From assembly GCA_947652735.1 (NCBI GenBank), contig CANTEG010000011.1, forward strand, positions 26,036 to 90,035: DNA of 64,000 nucleotides. Direction: 5' to 3'. Made by a program: the position numbers and the translations under genes. Below the pieces are notes generated by a model, which searched no databases, was not told where the DNA came from, and was given only the letters and a program-made list of their open reading frames with translations. Positions within the stretch are counted from its first letter, which is position 1, and every line of letters begins with the position of its first letter. Source of the stretch: an uncultured Lachnospiraceae bacterium. Its GTDB lineage: Bacteria; Bacillota; Clostridia; Lachnospirales; Lachnospiraceae. Positions 17,910-26,949 of the stretch are shown here, piece by piece.

Positions 17910-18755
17910 ATGATGAAAAACAAAAAGGGCATCGTGACAGGATTGACAATATTATTGGCATCCATGCTGATAGCGGCAGTCATTTATATGATGATTGGAA
18001 GAAAAAAGACGGATTATGATTTTACGGTTCCTAATTATTACAGCCTTGCACAATATAATTATGACGGTGATTTTCAAGAATTTTATCAGGATAGTTATGA
18101 TTGGTATAAATCCATAGAAGATAAAGAAGGTGTATATATAATAAATACATCATACAACAGTGCTGAGATGCTGCAAATTTGGAGAGATGGGGAGGTATAT
18201 CATAATGTGCCTGATACCCCTTTTTGGGAGTTCACGGTCTCACCTTCTTATCTTAAGCAGATGAATATAAACTTAGAGGAAGAAAATTTAAATGCTGCAG
18301 CTTCCGGGGTAAGGCTGTATTTAGTACCGGATACGATGCCGGATACTGAATATGAAATAATGCGTGCTTACTTGGAGGAAACAGCTTTGTATGCAGTGGA
18401 GCAAAGCAGGATAAAAACAAATTTTGTAGAAAACAAGGAAGTGAAAGTTATAAGATATACACCAACAGACTCTTATTTCACATGGACATCTGAAAGCGGT
18501 GAGCCAATTACGGATGATGCCCCCATTTTATATGTCTGCACACCAGAAAATATGAAGTATTATGAGAGTGAAAGTTTAATTGCAACAGGGGTTGACAGCT
18601 ATATTAAGTTTTTAAATAAAGATATTATGGAGGATTTAACGAAAGACAATCATTTAACAAAGTATAATCTTACATTTACATCGTCAAATGAAATATATAA
18701 AAAAGCTGCCAAATATGATTTGGTTGATTCGGGAATTGATAAAGTTTTTGAATAA
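17910..18755 (+). CDS. Membrane-anchored extracellular protein of unknown function
   Basis: I do not recognise this 281-residue protein. It has a positively charged start (MMKNKKG), one membrane segment (about residues 8-29), then a predicted extracellular region rich in Tyr, Asp and Glu. There is no Cys lipobox near the membrane segment, so it is a signal-anchored protein rather than a lipoprotein. The C-terminal part (VDSYIKFLNKDIMEDL and after) loosely recalls the extracytoplasmic loops of bacteriocin-associated membrane proteins, but too weakly to assign. CGGAGG precedes the ATG by nine bases. It is a single gene between two terminators. The upstream stretch 17744-17909 shows no convincing promoter. 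Confidence 0.75.
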   Translation: MMKNKKGIVTGLTILLASMLIAAVIYMMIGRKKTDYDFTVPNYYSLAQYNYDGDFQEFYQDSYDWYKSIEDKEGVYIINTSYNSAEMLQIWRDGEVYHNVPDTPFWEFTVSPSYLKQMNINLEEENLNAAASGVRLYLVPDTMPDTEYEIMRAYLEETALYAVEQSRIKTNFVENKEVKVIRYTPTDSYFTWTSESGEPITDDAPILYVCTPENMKYYESESLIATGVDSYIKFLNKDIMEDLTKDNHLTKYNLTFTSSNEIYKKAAKYDLVDSGIDKVFE

Positions 18756-18766
18756 AAGAGGAAACG

Positions 18767-18815
18767 AACACGATTTTTGTAATATCCATATATTGCAAAA
18801 ATCGTGTTTTTTCTG
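18767..18815 (+). terminator. Intrinsic terminator after the unknown membrane protein
   Basis: Stem AACACGATTTTTG / CAAAAATCGTGTT around a 14-base loop, running into TTTTTTCTG. Confidence 0.88.
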
Positions 18816-18864
18816 TGTTTTTTTACATTTTGTACAAAAAAATGATGCAATATACTAAATCTTG

Positions 18865-18873
18865 TGTTATAAT
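18865..18873 (+). promoter_or_regulatory. Extended -10 promoter for the glucosaminidase gene
   Basis: TGTTATAAT is a TGn-extended perfect -10 box, 66 bases before the gene start. No good -35 box is seen at the usual distance, which is acceptable for extended -10 promoters. Confidence 0.55.
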
Positions 18874-18938
18874 TTATTTCGTATAGTTTTACTTTGGTTT
18901 ACATAATTTAATACACACAAATTATGAGGAGAGATAGC

Positions 18939-20987
18939 ATGAAATATAATAGAAAAATTAAAAAGAGTGTACATATTTTTTTAGTTATAATTTTATTTTT
19001 TGTTTCCGCATGTCCGTGGAATTCTAATATTCATTCAAGTGCTGCCGAGACAGGAGTTACAACGGATTCGCTTAATTTCAGGTCAGGGGCAGGGACAAGC
19101 TATGCAAATGTGAAAGATGCAAATGGGAACAGTATCATTCTGCCCGTTGGCCAGGAAGTAGAAATACTGGATACAAAGAAAGGCTCTGACGGACTTACAT
19201 GGTATTATGTTTCAACAAAATATAACAATAAAACGTATAAGGGATACCTTTGGGATCAGTATGTTACCAAAAAGAATTCAGGAACAACGAGTGACAAATT
19301 ACAGAATAATTCTGTCTATCCCGTGTCGAATGGATATATGACAGGCATTTCTCCAAATACGAAGGCAGATGCATTTATTACAAATTTAAGGCTTGCAAAA
19401 GCAACGATAAAAAAATCAAACGGTAAGGAACAGACAGGACTTGTTGGTACGGGAAATGTTGTTTCTTATGAGGGAAGCAGTGCAGAGATTGTAATTTATG
19501 GTGACGCAAACGGAGACGGTGAGGTTGGAATTGCAGATTTGGTATATCTGAAAAAGCATATTTTAGACAAGTCAAAACTAAAAGGCGCATATTTTACGGC
19601 TGCTGATATTGATAAAAATAGTCAGATTACAGTTGCCGATTTAGTATACTTAAAGAAGCATGTACTTGGAATTGAAGAAATCAAGCAGGACGGAACAAGC
19701 TCAGATTCAAATGGCGGCGGTGACGAAACCGGTGACTTTGAGGAGGCACTCGCTGCTGAGAAATTCCCTGAAAGTTATAAGGATATGCTTAGGGTGATTC
19801 ACAAACTACATCCTGACTGGCAGTTTAAGGCAGTACATACAGGTATTACATGGGATACACTGATAGCAAACGAGAAAGCGCAAAAGGTGAATGGTGTGGC
19901 AGTTGTAAAGAATACCGTGTGGACATCGTCCCTTTATCCGCACTACAACTGGCGTTCAACAAGTGTGGGATACAACTGGGCAACCGATAAATGGACAGCC
20001 TTTGACGGCAGTATATGGTTTGCAGCATCAGATGACCTTGTGGCATATTATATGGATCCTAGAACATATTTGTATGAAAATTATATATTTGCTTTTGAGA
20101 GTCTGTCTTATCACAGTGGAACGCAGACAAGGAAAGGTGTTGAGGCAATACTGAAGGGAAGTTTTATGTATAATACGGTACCGCCGGGAGAGACACAAAA
20201 ATACTCAGAAATTATTATGGAAGCAGCAAAGAAGGCAAATGTAAGCCCATATCATCTTGCATCTAGAATAAGACTTGAAATGGGTACGACAGCAGGTGGT
20301 GCGGCAACCGGAACAAGTACAACGTATCCGGGCATATACAATTTCTACAATATAGGTGCTACGGATGGTGCAAATGCATTGATGAACGGACTGAAATGGG
20401 CAGCTACGCCAGGCTCATATGGAAGACCTTGGAATACTGTTAAAAAGTCCATTGTAGGAGGTGCACAGTTCCTAGGCACTTCATATATCAATGTGGGACA
20501 GGATACTTTGTATACGCAAAAGTTTAATGTTACAAATAAGGGAAGTCTGTTTTCACATCAATATATGACCAATGTTCAGGCACCTTCGACAGAGTGCATT
20601 ACGAACTATAATGCATATAAGAATAATAATATTTTGGATACTGCAATGGTATTTAAGATACCTGTGTATTTAGATATGCCTGAAAAGGCAGTGACAAGAC
20701 CGGCAGATTCAGGAAATCCGAATAACTGGCTTAAGTCACTTACGGTAGGAGATTATGACCTTACACCGAAGTTTGCCGTAAATAAGACAACGGAATATTC
20801 GCTTACAGTACCAAAGAACGTCAAGAGCGTTACAATATCCGCAAAACCAGTGAATGGTTACGCGACGGTTTCGGGTGCAGGAACAAAATCTCTTGATACA
20901 GGCAATAATGTATTTAAGATTACCGTTAAGGCACAAAACGGTAATAAGAGAACATATACCTTAAATATTATAAGGAGTACAAAATAA
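18939..20987 (+). CDS. Secreted glucosaminidase with SH3 and dockerin domains
   Basis: The 682-residue protein is exported by a signal peptide (about 1-38). Domains in order: a bacterial SH3 domain (about 42-108; TDSLNFRSGAG), a type I dockerin (about 185-248) with two calcium loops, DANGDGEVGIADL and DIDKNSQITVADL, each followed by VYLKKH, a glucosaminidase (GH73-like) module (about 260-560) containing HPDWQFKA and the probable catalytic Glu in RLEMGT, and a C-terminal cadherin-like beta-sandwich (about 590-682). It should cut the glycan strands of peptidoglycan. The ATG at 18939 follows GAGGAGAG; an earlier ATG overlaps that site. The next gene encodes a cohesin-like protein, a natural partner for the dockerin. 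Confidence 0.9.
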   Translation: MKYNRKIKKSVHIFLVIILFFVSACPWNSNIHSSAAETGVTTDSLNFRSGAGTSYANVKDANGNSIILPVGQEVEILDTKKGSDGLTWYYVSTKYNNKTYKGYLWDQYVTKKNSGTTSDKLQNNSVYPVSNGYMTGISPNTKADAFITNLRLAKATIKKSNGKEQTGLVGTGNVVSYEGSSAEIVIYGDANGDGEVGIADLVYLKKHILDKSKLKGAYFTAADIDKNSQITVADLVYLKKHVLGIEEIKQDGTSSDSNGGGDETGDFEEALAAEKFPESYKDMLRVIHKLHPDWQFKAVHTGITWDTLIANEKAQKVNGVAVVKNTVWTSSLYPHYNWRSTSVGYNWATDKWTAFDGSIWFAASDDLVAYYMDPRTYLYENYIFAFESLSYHSGTQTRKGVEAILKGSFMYNTVPPGETQKYSEIIMEAAKKANVSPYHLASRIRLEMGTTAGGAATGTSTTYPGIYNFYNIGATDGANALMNGLKWAATPGSYGRPWNTVKKSIVGGAQFLGTSYINVGQDTLYTQKFNVTNKGSLFSHQYMTNVQAPSTECITNYNAYKNNNILDTAMVFKIPVYLDMPEKAVTRPADSGNPNNWLKSLTVGDYDLTPKFAVNKTTEYSLTVPKNVKSVTISAKPVNGYATVSGAGTKSLDTGNNVFKITVKAQNGNKRTYTLNIIRSTK

Positions 20988-20996
20988 ATCAAGGAA

Positions 20997-21037
20997 GCAC
21001 CTGATGGTGCGCAGGTCATCAACCTTTGGTTGATGAC
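20997..21037 (+). other. Two tandem hairpins in the gap between the dockerin and cohesin-like genes
   Basis: GCACC-TGAT-GGTGC (20997-21010) is followed by a perfect 10-bp stem GTCATCAACC-TTT-GGTTGATGAC (21015-21037). No T-run follows; a TAAGGAG ribosome site comes 17 bases later. This looks more like an mRNA stability or processing element than a terminator. Confidence 0.55.
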
Positions 21038-21061
21038 AATAATTAGTAAGGAGTTTATATA

Positions 21062-22561
21062 ATGACAAATTTGCGTAAAAGCATCATATTATATATTGTT
21101 CTTTTCATGGCAGTCATGCTGCATCCGCTTGGTACGATGGCGGCGAGCGGAAGTGTGTCTGTCGGTGTGTCTTCATCAACCGTATCAGAGGGTGATACGG
21201 TTTCCGTGACCGTAAGTATATCAGCTGACGAGGCAATTGGATATGGTGTGGCAATCTCTTATGATTCAGGGGTACTGGAATATACGGGAGGTGCTGACGG
21301 CGGCGGTGGAGGAACTGTAACGCTTGTTTCTGAGGGAGATGGAGCATCTGCGGCGTTTTCAAGAACAATTTCATTTAAGGCTATTTCAAACGGAAGCTCA
21401 TCAATCACTGCCTCCTCATATGCAGGAGGCTTATTTGGTTATACCTCAGGTGACATATCAACCTCCTACGGCTCATCTTCCGTGACGGTTGCAGAGCCTG
21501 TTACAACCGAGGCACCTACTACGCAGGCAACCACGGCACAGACAACAGAACAGACCACTGAAGGAACAGAGCATACTACGGAAACTGCTACTACAGAGGA
21601 GACGACAGAGGATGTGGGAGAGCCTGCTGCAGTGATTGACGGAAAAGAATATTTATTTATTTTGGATAAAGAAGTAGAGGGAATACCTGAGACTTACAAG
21701 GCTATCGACATGAAATATAAGGAGTGGACAGTGACAGCATTTGAGTCACCTTCCAAAAAGCTGCTCCTTGTGTGTCTTCGTGACAGTGAAGGCAGCACTG
21801 GCATATATATTTACGACAAAAAAGATGATGCATTTACGCCATATAAGGAATACATGGCAAATGAAAATAAATATGTGATTCTTGCGTTTCCTGATGATAT
21901 AGAGGTGGCTGATGGTTTTAAAAAGGCTACCCTAAAGCTTGATAATGAAAAATACGATGCTTATATGTTGGAGGGAACTAAGATTTATCTTATATATGCC
22001 ATGAACATAAATGAGGAGGCAGGTCTTTACCTGTATGATTCATCGGAAAAAACATTTATGGCTTATATGGGTGATGAGATTTTGGCAGCACAGGAAAAAA
22101 CAGTGGATACAGTTACTGAGGCAACGATTACCAATGCAGTGCCGGAAAATATAACACTTACGGATGACGGATGGTTTGGCAGGGACATGCTCATTTATTA
22201 TCTGATTGGTGCGGGGGCGCTTATTCTTGTTTTTCTTATTATAATAATTGTTTTGGCAGTGAAAAACGGAAGTAAAAAAAGAGAAATAGAAGAGCTTGAA
22301 AAAGATTTAAAATATGTATCAAAGGAAAAATCTGACAAAAAAGCGAAAGAAAATAAAAATGACAAAGAAGCTGCAAAAGATAAAAGTTTTGACAAGGAAA
22401 ATGTAACCCAAAAGAACGAATCTGATGACAAGGAAAATGCAGAACAAAAGAATGAACCGACTGATAAGGATAATATTGTAGTTCCTGAAATTGCTTTGCC
22501 AATAATAAAAAAACCAAAAGAGGTAAAAACAGAGAATAACGAAAACAAGATTGACGGATAA
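21062..22561 (+). CDS. Membrane-anchored cohesin-like surface protein
   Basis: The 499-residue protein has a signal peptide (about 1-29), a cohesin-like beta-sandwich (about 30-147) with VSEGDTVSVTVSI and AISYDSGVLEY, a Thr/Glu-rich linker (about 148-192), an extracellular domain (about 195-340) that seems to repeat itself (GIYIYDKKDDAFTPYKEY and GLYLYDSSEKTFMAYMG), one membrane segment (about 378-402) and a very charged Lys/Glu/Asn-rich cytoplasmic tail (about 405-499). It follows a dockerin-bearing wall hydrolase, so it may hold that enzyme at the membrane. The cohesin call rests on the general sequence pattern. AAGGAG precedes the ATG. Confidence 0.75.
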   Translation: MTNLRKSIILYIVLFMAVMLHPLGTMAASGSVSVGVSSSTVSEGDTVSVTVSISADEAIGYGVAISYDSGVLEYTGGADGGGGGTVTLVSEGDGASAAFSRTISFKAISNGSSSITASSYAGGLFGYTSGDISTSYGSSSVTVAEPVTTEAPTTQATTAQTTEQTTEGTEHTTETATTEETTEDVGEPAAVIDGKEYLFILDKEVEGIPETYKAIDMKYKEWTVTAFESPSKKLLLVCLRDSEGSTGIYIYDKKDDAFTPYKEYMANENKYVILAFPDDIEVADGFKKATLKLDNEKYDAYMLEGTKIYLIYAMNINEEAGLYLYDSSEKTFMAYMGDEILAAQEKTVDTVTEATITNAVPENITLTDDGWFGRDMLIYYLIGAGALILVFLIIIIVLAVKNGSKKREIEELEKDLKYVSKEKSDKKAKENKNDKEAAKDKSFDKENVTQKNESDDKENAEQKNEPTDKDNIVVPEIALPIIKKPKEVKTENNENKIDG

Positions 22562-22647
22562 GCTGATTAATGCTAGTATAAGCTTTGCAATATGGTTTTA
22601 AGAAATATGACGGCCATAGCAAGGACAGGAAAGGAAACATATGTATT

Positions 22648-24315
22648 ATGGATGGCGAAGTAACTTCAAGAAATTTTATACAACAAGAGATAGATAATGA
22701 CCTGAAAGAAGGAAAATACAAAGCGGTGGTCACAAGATTTCCACCTGAACCAAACGGATATCTTCATATTGGTCATGCAAAGTCAATTCTGTTGAATTAT
22801 GGACTTGCAAAGGAATACGGAGGAACCTTTAACTTTAGGTTTGACGATACCAATCCGACAAAGGAAAAGACTGAATTTGTGGAGTCTATTATCAGTGATA
22901 TAAAGTGGCTTGGGGCAGACTTTGGCAACAAGGTGTATTTTGCTTCCGATTATTTTGATGATATGTACGAGGCGGCAAAAAAGCTGATTCAAAAGGGAAA
23001 GGCTTATGTATGTGACCTTACGGCTGATGAGATAAGACAATACAGAGGAACGCTTACTGAGCCGGGAAAAAACAGCCCGTACAGAGACAGGACTGTTGAA
23101 GAAAATCTCCAGCTTTTCGAGGATATGAAGAATGGCAAGTTTGAAGATGGAGCAAAGGTCTTAAGAGCAAAGATAGATATGGCATCTCCTAATATGAATA
23201 TGAGGGATCCTGTTATTTACAGAATAGCAAGGATGTCACATCACAGAACAGGAGATAAGTGGTGCATTTATCCGATGTATGATTTTGCACATCCGATTGA
23301 GGATGCCATAGAGGGGGTTACACATTCCATATGTACCCTTGAATTTGAAGATCACAGACCGCTTTATGACTGGGTTGTGAGGGAACTTGAATATGAATGT
23401 CCGCCAAGACAGATAGAGTTTGCAAAGCTCTACCTTAAAAATGTGGTGACAGGAAAGCGGTATATTAAACAGCTTGTTGAGGACGGCATAGTTGACGGCT
23501 GGGATGACCCGAGACTTGTGTCTATAGCAGCACTTAGGAGAAGGGGCTTTACCCCTGAATCAATAAAGATGTTTATGGAGCTTTCTGGAGTTGCAAAGTC
23601 TCAAGGTGAGTCAGACTATGCAATGCTTGAGTATTGCATCAGGGAGGACCTGAAAATGAAAGCAAACCGCATGATGGCGGTTCTTGACCCTGTCAAGCTT
23701 GTGATAGATAATTATCCTGAGGATAAGGTTGAATATTTTGATATAGACAATAATCAGGAAAAACCGGAGGCAGGAAGCCGAAAGGTTGAATTTGGCAGGG
23801 AGCTTTACATTGAACGGGAAGACTTTATGGAAGTTCCGCCAAAGAAGTATTTCAGGCTTTTTCCAGGAAATGAGGTACGGCTTAAAGGTGCATACTTTGT
23901 AAAGTGTGTTGACTTTGAGAAAGATGAAGCTGGAAATGTAACAGTTGTTCACTGTACTTATGACCCTGAAACGAGGAGTGGTTCGGGCTTTGAGGGACGC
24001 AAGGTTAAGGGTACGATACACTGGGTTAGTGCAAAAAGTGCAGTTGATGCAGAGGTCAGACTTTACGAGAATATCGTGGATGAAGAAAAAGGAAAGCTGA
24101 ACAGCGATGGAACATTAAATTATAATCCAAATTCGCTTACAATTTTAAGCAACTGTAAGCTTGAGTCAGCGTTTCGGGATGCACATGCGGGCGATGCCTT
24201 TCAGTTTTTAAGACATGGATATTTTTGTGTTGATGTAAAAGACACGACTGACGAAAAGCTGGTATTTAACAGAATTGTTTCTTTAAAAAGTTCATATAAA
24301 CCAAATGCACAGTAA
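22648..24315 (+). CDS. glnS: Glutaminyl-tRNA synthetase
   Basis: This 555-residue class I synthetase couples glutamine to tRNA-Gln. The Rossmann domain contains [15 protein letters not shown] (HIGH) and [25 protein letters not shown] is the GlnRS signature that separates it from GluRS. The loop equivalent to KMSKS reads VVTGKRY. Two C-terminal anticodon-binding beta-barrels complete the protein. Many Firmicutes lack this enzyme and use GatCAB instead, so its presence is a lineage marker. The ATG at 22648 gives the normal length; a TTG at 22585 would add 21 atypical residues. The binding site AGGAAAGGA is rather distant. Confidence 0.93.
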   Translation: MDGEVTSRNFIQQEIDNDLKEGKYKAVVTRFPPEPNGYLHIGHAKSILLNYGLAKEYGGTFNFRFDDTNPTKEKTEFVESIISDIKWLGADFGNKVYFASDYFDDMYEAAKKLIQKGKAYVCDLTADEIRQYRGTLTEPGKNSPYRDRTVEENLQLFEDMKNGKFEDGAKVLRAKIDMASPNMNMRDPVIYRIARMSHHRTGDKWCIYPMYDFAHPIEDAIEGVTHSICTLEFEDHRPLYDWVVRELEYECPPRQIEFAKLYLKNVVTGKRYIKQLVEDGIVDGWDDPRLVSIAALRRRGFTPESIKMFMELSGVAKSQGESDYAMLEYCIREDLKMKANRMMAVLDPVKLVIDNYPEDKVEYFDIDNNQEKPEAGSRKVEFGRELYIEREDFMEVPPKKYFRLFPGNEVRLKGAYFVKCVDFEKDEAGNVTVVHCTYDPETRSGSGFEGRKVKGTIHWVSAKSAVDAEVRLYENIVDEEKGKLNSDGTLNYNPNSLTILSNCKLESAFRDAHAGDAFQFLRHGYFCVDVKDTTDEKLVFNRIVSLKSSYKPNAQ

Positions 24316-24340
24316 GTGTTGTAATATAGGAGGATATAAA

Positions 24341-25189
24341 ATGGGATTACTTTCGGGGTTAAAAAGTTTTGGTCTTGGTAAATATGAGGATGCCAAGGTT
24401 ATAAAGGAGGAAGTGCAGTCAGCGAACGATGGTGACGATTCAAAAAAAACAAGAGCACAGCTCACAGAAGAAGATTGCATCTATGACAAGCATTACATAT
24501 GTCCAATATGTGATTCTTCGTTTACATCAAAAAGTGTGCGTGCCGGAAAGCTTAAACTGATAGGTAAGGACATGGATTTAAGACCGAGATATGAGGTGAT
24601 GGATCCGTTAAAGTATGATATCATTACATGTGATAAATGTGGTTATTCATCACTTTTAAAGTACTATGGAAAATTGACAACAAAGCAGATGGTAGATATA
24701 CGGGATGAAATTGGCAATCATTTTTCAGGTTTAGAGAATGAGTCTACAACTTTTTCATATGAGGATGCTATATTTCGGTATAAGCTTGCACTTGTATGTG
24801 CAATCGTAAAAAATGCAAAGAGCAGTGAGAGAGGTTACTTATTACTTAAGATGTCATGGCTTTACAGAGGTCTGAAGGAGAGTAATACCGTGCAGGACCC
24901 TGAGAAATTAAAAGAGTATGACAGTGAGGAAATTGAGTGTCTGGAAAATGCATTTGAGGCATTTTCAACAGCACTTTCAAAGGAACCGCTTCCAATCGCA
25001 GGAATGGATGAAAACACGGTTAAATATATATTGGCTGAGCTTGCAAGAAGATTAAAGAAATACGAGGAGGCAGGCAAGCTTGTGTCAAGTGTTATCGTAA
25101 GCCGTTCTGTTTCAGACAGACTGAAGGATCAGGCATTTACTTTAAGGGAGCAGATTAAAAAGGAAATGAAAGAAGAATCTGCCAAGTAG
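24341..25189 (+). CDS. DUF2225 family protein with zinc-binding Cys pairs
   Basis: The 282-residue cytoplasmic protein has CPICDSSFTSKSVRAGKL near residue 50 and CDKCGYSS near residue 100, two CxxC pairs that would form one zinc site, as in the DUF2225 family. The second half is helical and TPR-like (YKLALVCAIVKN, SWLYRGLKE, ALSKEPLPIAG). The ATG at 24341 follows a perfect AGGAGG; the upstream start at 24305 lies inside glnS. The function of the family is not known to me. It is followed by a permuted papain-like protein after 26 bases, probably in one transcript. Confidence 0.88.
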   Translation: MGLLSGLKSFGLGKYEDAKVIKEEVQSANDGDDSKKTRAQLTEEDCIYDKHYICPICDSSFTSKSVRAGKLKLIGKDMDLRPRYEVMDPLKYDIITCDKCGYSSLLKYYGKLTTKQMVDIRDEIGNHFSGLENESTTFSYEDAIFRYKLALVCAIVKNAKSSERGYLLLKMSWLYRGLKESNTVQDPEKLKEYDSEEIECLENAFEAFSTALSKEPLPIAGMDENTVKYILAELARRLKKYEEAGKLVSSVIVSRSVSDRLKDQAFTLREQIKKEMKEESAK

Positions 25190-25215
25190 TAGTCAAATAT
25201 CCAGAGGTGATATAA

Positions 25216-25863
25216 ATGGGACAAATGAATACTTCTAATAAAAATAAGAAGAATATAAACAACATAAATAAAACTGAGAAAGACCACAGCATATATATTG
25301 TGATATCCAAGACATCGACGCTTCCTTCCAATGTCATTAAGATGTGGACGAAGGAACCATATGCACATACGTCACTTGCAATGGATATAGAGCTGAATGA
25401 GATGTACAGCTTTGCAAGAAAAAAACTTAAAAATCCATTTCACTGTGGATTTATTGCAGAGGATATCACGACAGGTGTTTTTGGCAGGGATGTTGATACG
25501 AAGTGCAGAATAGCAAGACTTCGGATAACAAAAGAACAGTACCAAAATCTCCGGGTGAATTTGGAAAAGTTCAAAAAATATAAGTGGGTATATAAGTACA
25601 ATTATATCGGTATACTTGGTGTAATGTTCAATAAGGCTGTAGAGAGAAAATATCATTATTTCTGCTCACAATTTGTATATTACATTCTTGAAAAGTCAGG
25701 TGTGGAAATGTTTAACAAAAAGCCAGGGCTTGCAAGACCTGAGGATTTCAGAGTTTGGGATGACTTAGAACCTATATATGAAGGAAAGCTTATAAATTAC
25801 AGAGCATACTTAAAAAATAAGGGGCTTAATTCCCAAAGTGAAAAAAAGGCTTCTGCCATGTAA
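25216..25863 (+). CDS. Permuted papain-like (YiiX/NlpC-P60-like) protein
   Basis: The 215-residue protein starts with an Asn/Lys-rich segment (MNTSNKNKKNINNINK), followed by a compact domain. EPYAHTSLAMD holds a probable catalytic His and YFCSQFVYYILEKSG a probable catalytic Cys. His before Cys is the order found in circularly permuted NlpC/P60 proteins of the YiiX type. There is no signal peptide, so it probably acts in the cytoplasm on an amide or thioester of unknown identity. It ends at a bidirectional terminator. Confidence 0.7.
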   Translation: MGQMNTSNKNKKNINNINKTEKDHSIYIVISKTSTLPSNVIKMWTKEPYAHTSLAMDIELNEMYSFARKKLKNPFHCGFIAEDITTGVFGRDVDTKCRIARLRITKEQYQNLRVNLEKFKKYKWVYKYNYIGILGVMFNKAVERKYHYFCSQFVYYILEKSGVEMFNKKPGLARPEDFRVWDDLEPIYEGKLINYRAYLKNKGLNSQSEKKASAM

Positions 25864-25915
25864 ACAAGAGTCTGTCGTACCAAAATGTTTGGTGCGACAG
25901 ACTCTTGTTTTTCTA
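25863..25915. terminator. Bidirectional terminator between convergent genes
   Basis: A 20-bp stem with one mismatch or wobble (AAACAAGAGTCTGTCG..., 25863 onward, pairing up to 25911) with a 3-4 base loop. It is followed by TTTTT on the plus strand and preceded by A-rich sequence that gives a short T-run on the minus strand. Confidence 0.92.
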
Positions 25916-25918
25916 TTA

Positions 25919-26635
25919 CTACTCAATTATTGTAGAATTTGTTTTTATGATGCCGCGGGGAATAGAGTCCTTAGCATTCTTCCACGGTTCATCCTTATAT
26001 CTGTAATCAAATTTATCAATAAACCAGCCGATGTCGCTGTTTACCCGTTCCATATTATCAAAGTATACCTTGTTTAATGCGTCTAAAAATTCACTATATG
26101 CATCCTTGGAAAGCTTCGTACTGCCAAAGTCATACAAAACACCATAATGTTTGGTACAAAAGCCTTTACATGACATGAACTTTTCACGAAAGGATGGTTC
26201 TGTCTTCCATAAATGAAATATTGTATCCACATATCTGTTAAATGTTCCTTTGATTCGGTCACAAATAAAACAACTTTCATTCAGCTTTTTTATGTACTCG
26301 CCAACGGTGGAGGTCTGCACCTTTTTGAAAAGCCCTCCCTGGGAAACCGGCTTGTTTGCACTTAGGGCTTTTAAGTCCCTGATTGTTTTGTCGGTATGGG
26401 TTTTCATCATAAGGGCAAGACCAAGCTTATTTTTGTCTGCATATAATATCTGCATGTGATGACTGCAAAACCCAAGTGTGTCTGTTATGGCACGGTTATC
26501 GTCCTCCATATAGCTTGGTCCCATCGTATATTCAACTGCATTTTGCTCTAAGTCACGATGCATGGCACATATGGGACATTCGCAGTCAGATGCAAATGCA
26601 TCATTAACAGGTATCGTGTACAGTTTTTCAGCCAT
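25919..26635 (-). CDS. DUF6062 family protein with paired Cys/His motifs
   Basis: The 238-residue protein has two similar halves. Each contains a CxxC segment (CPIC near 21, CFIC near 123) followed by a GFCxxH segment (LGFCSHH near 55, KGFCTKH near 160). This pattern resembles a duplicated zinc-binding fold and matches the family named DUF6062, known mainly from Clostridia. There is no signal peptide. The role is unknown. The start has GAGGAGA upstream. It is transcribed alone, convergent with the papain-like gene. Confidence 0.82.
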   Translation of the reverse strand: MAEKLYTIPVNDAFASDCECPICAMHRDLEQNAVEYTMGPSYMEDDNRAITDTLGFCSHHMQILYADKNKLGLALMMKTHTDKTIRDLKALSANKPVSQGGLFKKVQTSTVGEYIKKLNESCFICDRIKGTFNRYVDTIFHLWKTEPSFREKFMSCKGFCTKHYGVLYDFGSTKLSKDAYSEFLDALNKVYFDNMERVNSDIGWFIDKFDYRYKDEPWKNAKDSIPRGIIKTNSTIIE

Positions 26636-26949
26636 AAAATTCTCCTCTCGTGTATCGGAAGTTATGAGTTAACAAAAACAGTATATTATATATCTGCATA
26701 AAATGTAAATAGAAGATTTTTGGCACCATAATAACACGTTACTGTATTAAATCATTTGCTGTCAGGAAAATATTATGTTATTATATGAAAAAATGTATAA
26801 CGAAGAATAACAAAAATTATTTTCCAGGATAATAGAAAACTTCGTTTCTGATTGGCATATTTCTATGAAAACTGCTAATATCCAAGCTACATCGTCAAAG
26901 ACACTTTGTTTGATACCTGAAAAAATCATAAATAAAGAGGAGGTACACT
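26636..26949. promoter_or_regulatory. Divergent promoter region between the DUF6062 gene and the chemoreceptor
   Basis: This 314-base AT-rich gap contains a minus-strand TATAAT (26685-26690) suited to the DUF6062 gene. A 7-bp pairing AACGAAG (26799-26805) with CTTCGTT (26840-26846) encloses a smaller AATAA/TTATT stem, a possible structured leader for the chemoreceptor. No clear SigD promoter was found. An AGGAGGT site lies just before 26950. Confidence 0.4.

Noticed and set aside
17710-17910. A 66-residue plus-strand ORF between the tRNA terminator and the next gene
   Set aside because: It starts inside the terminator hairpin, has no ribosome site and reads like random AT-rich sequence.
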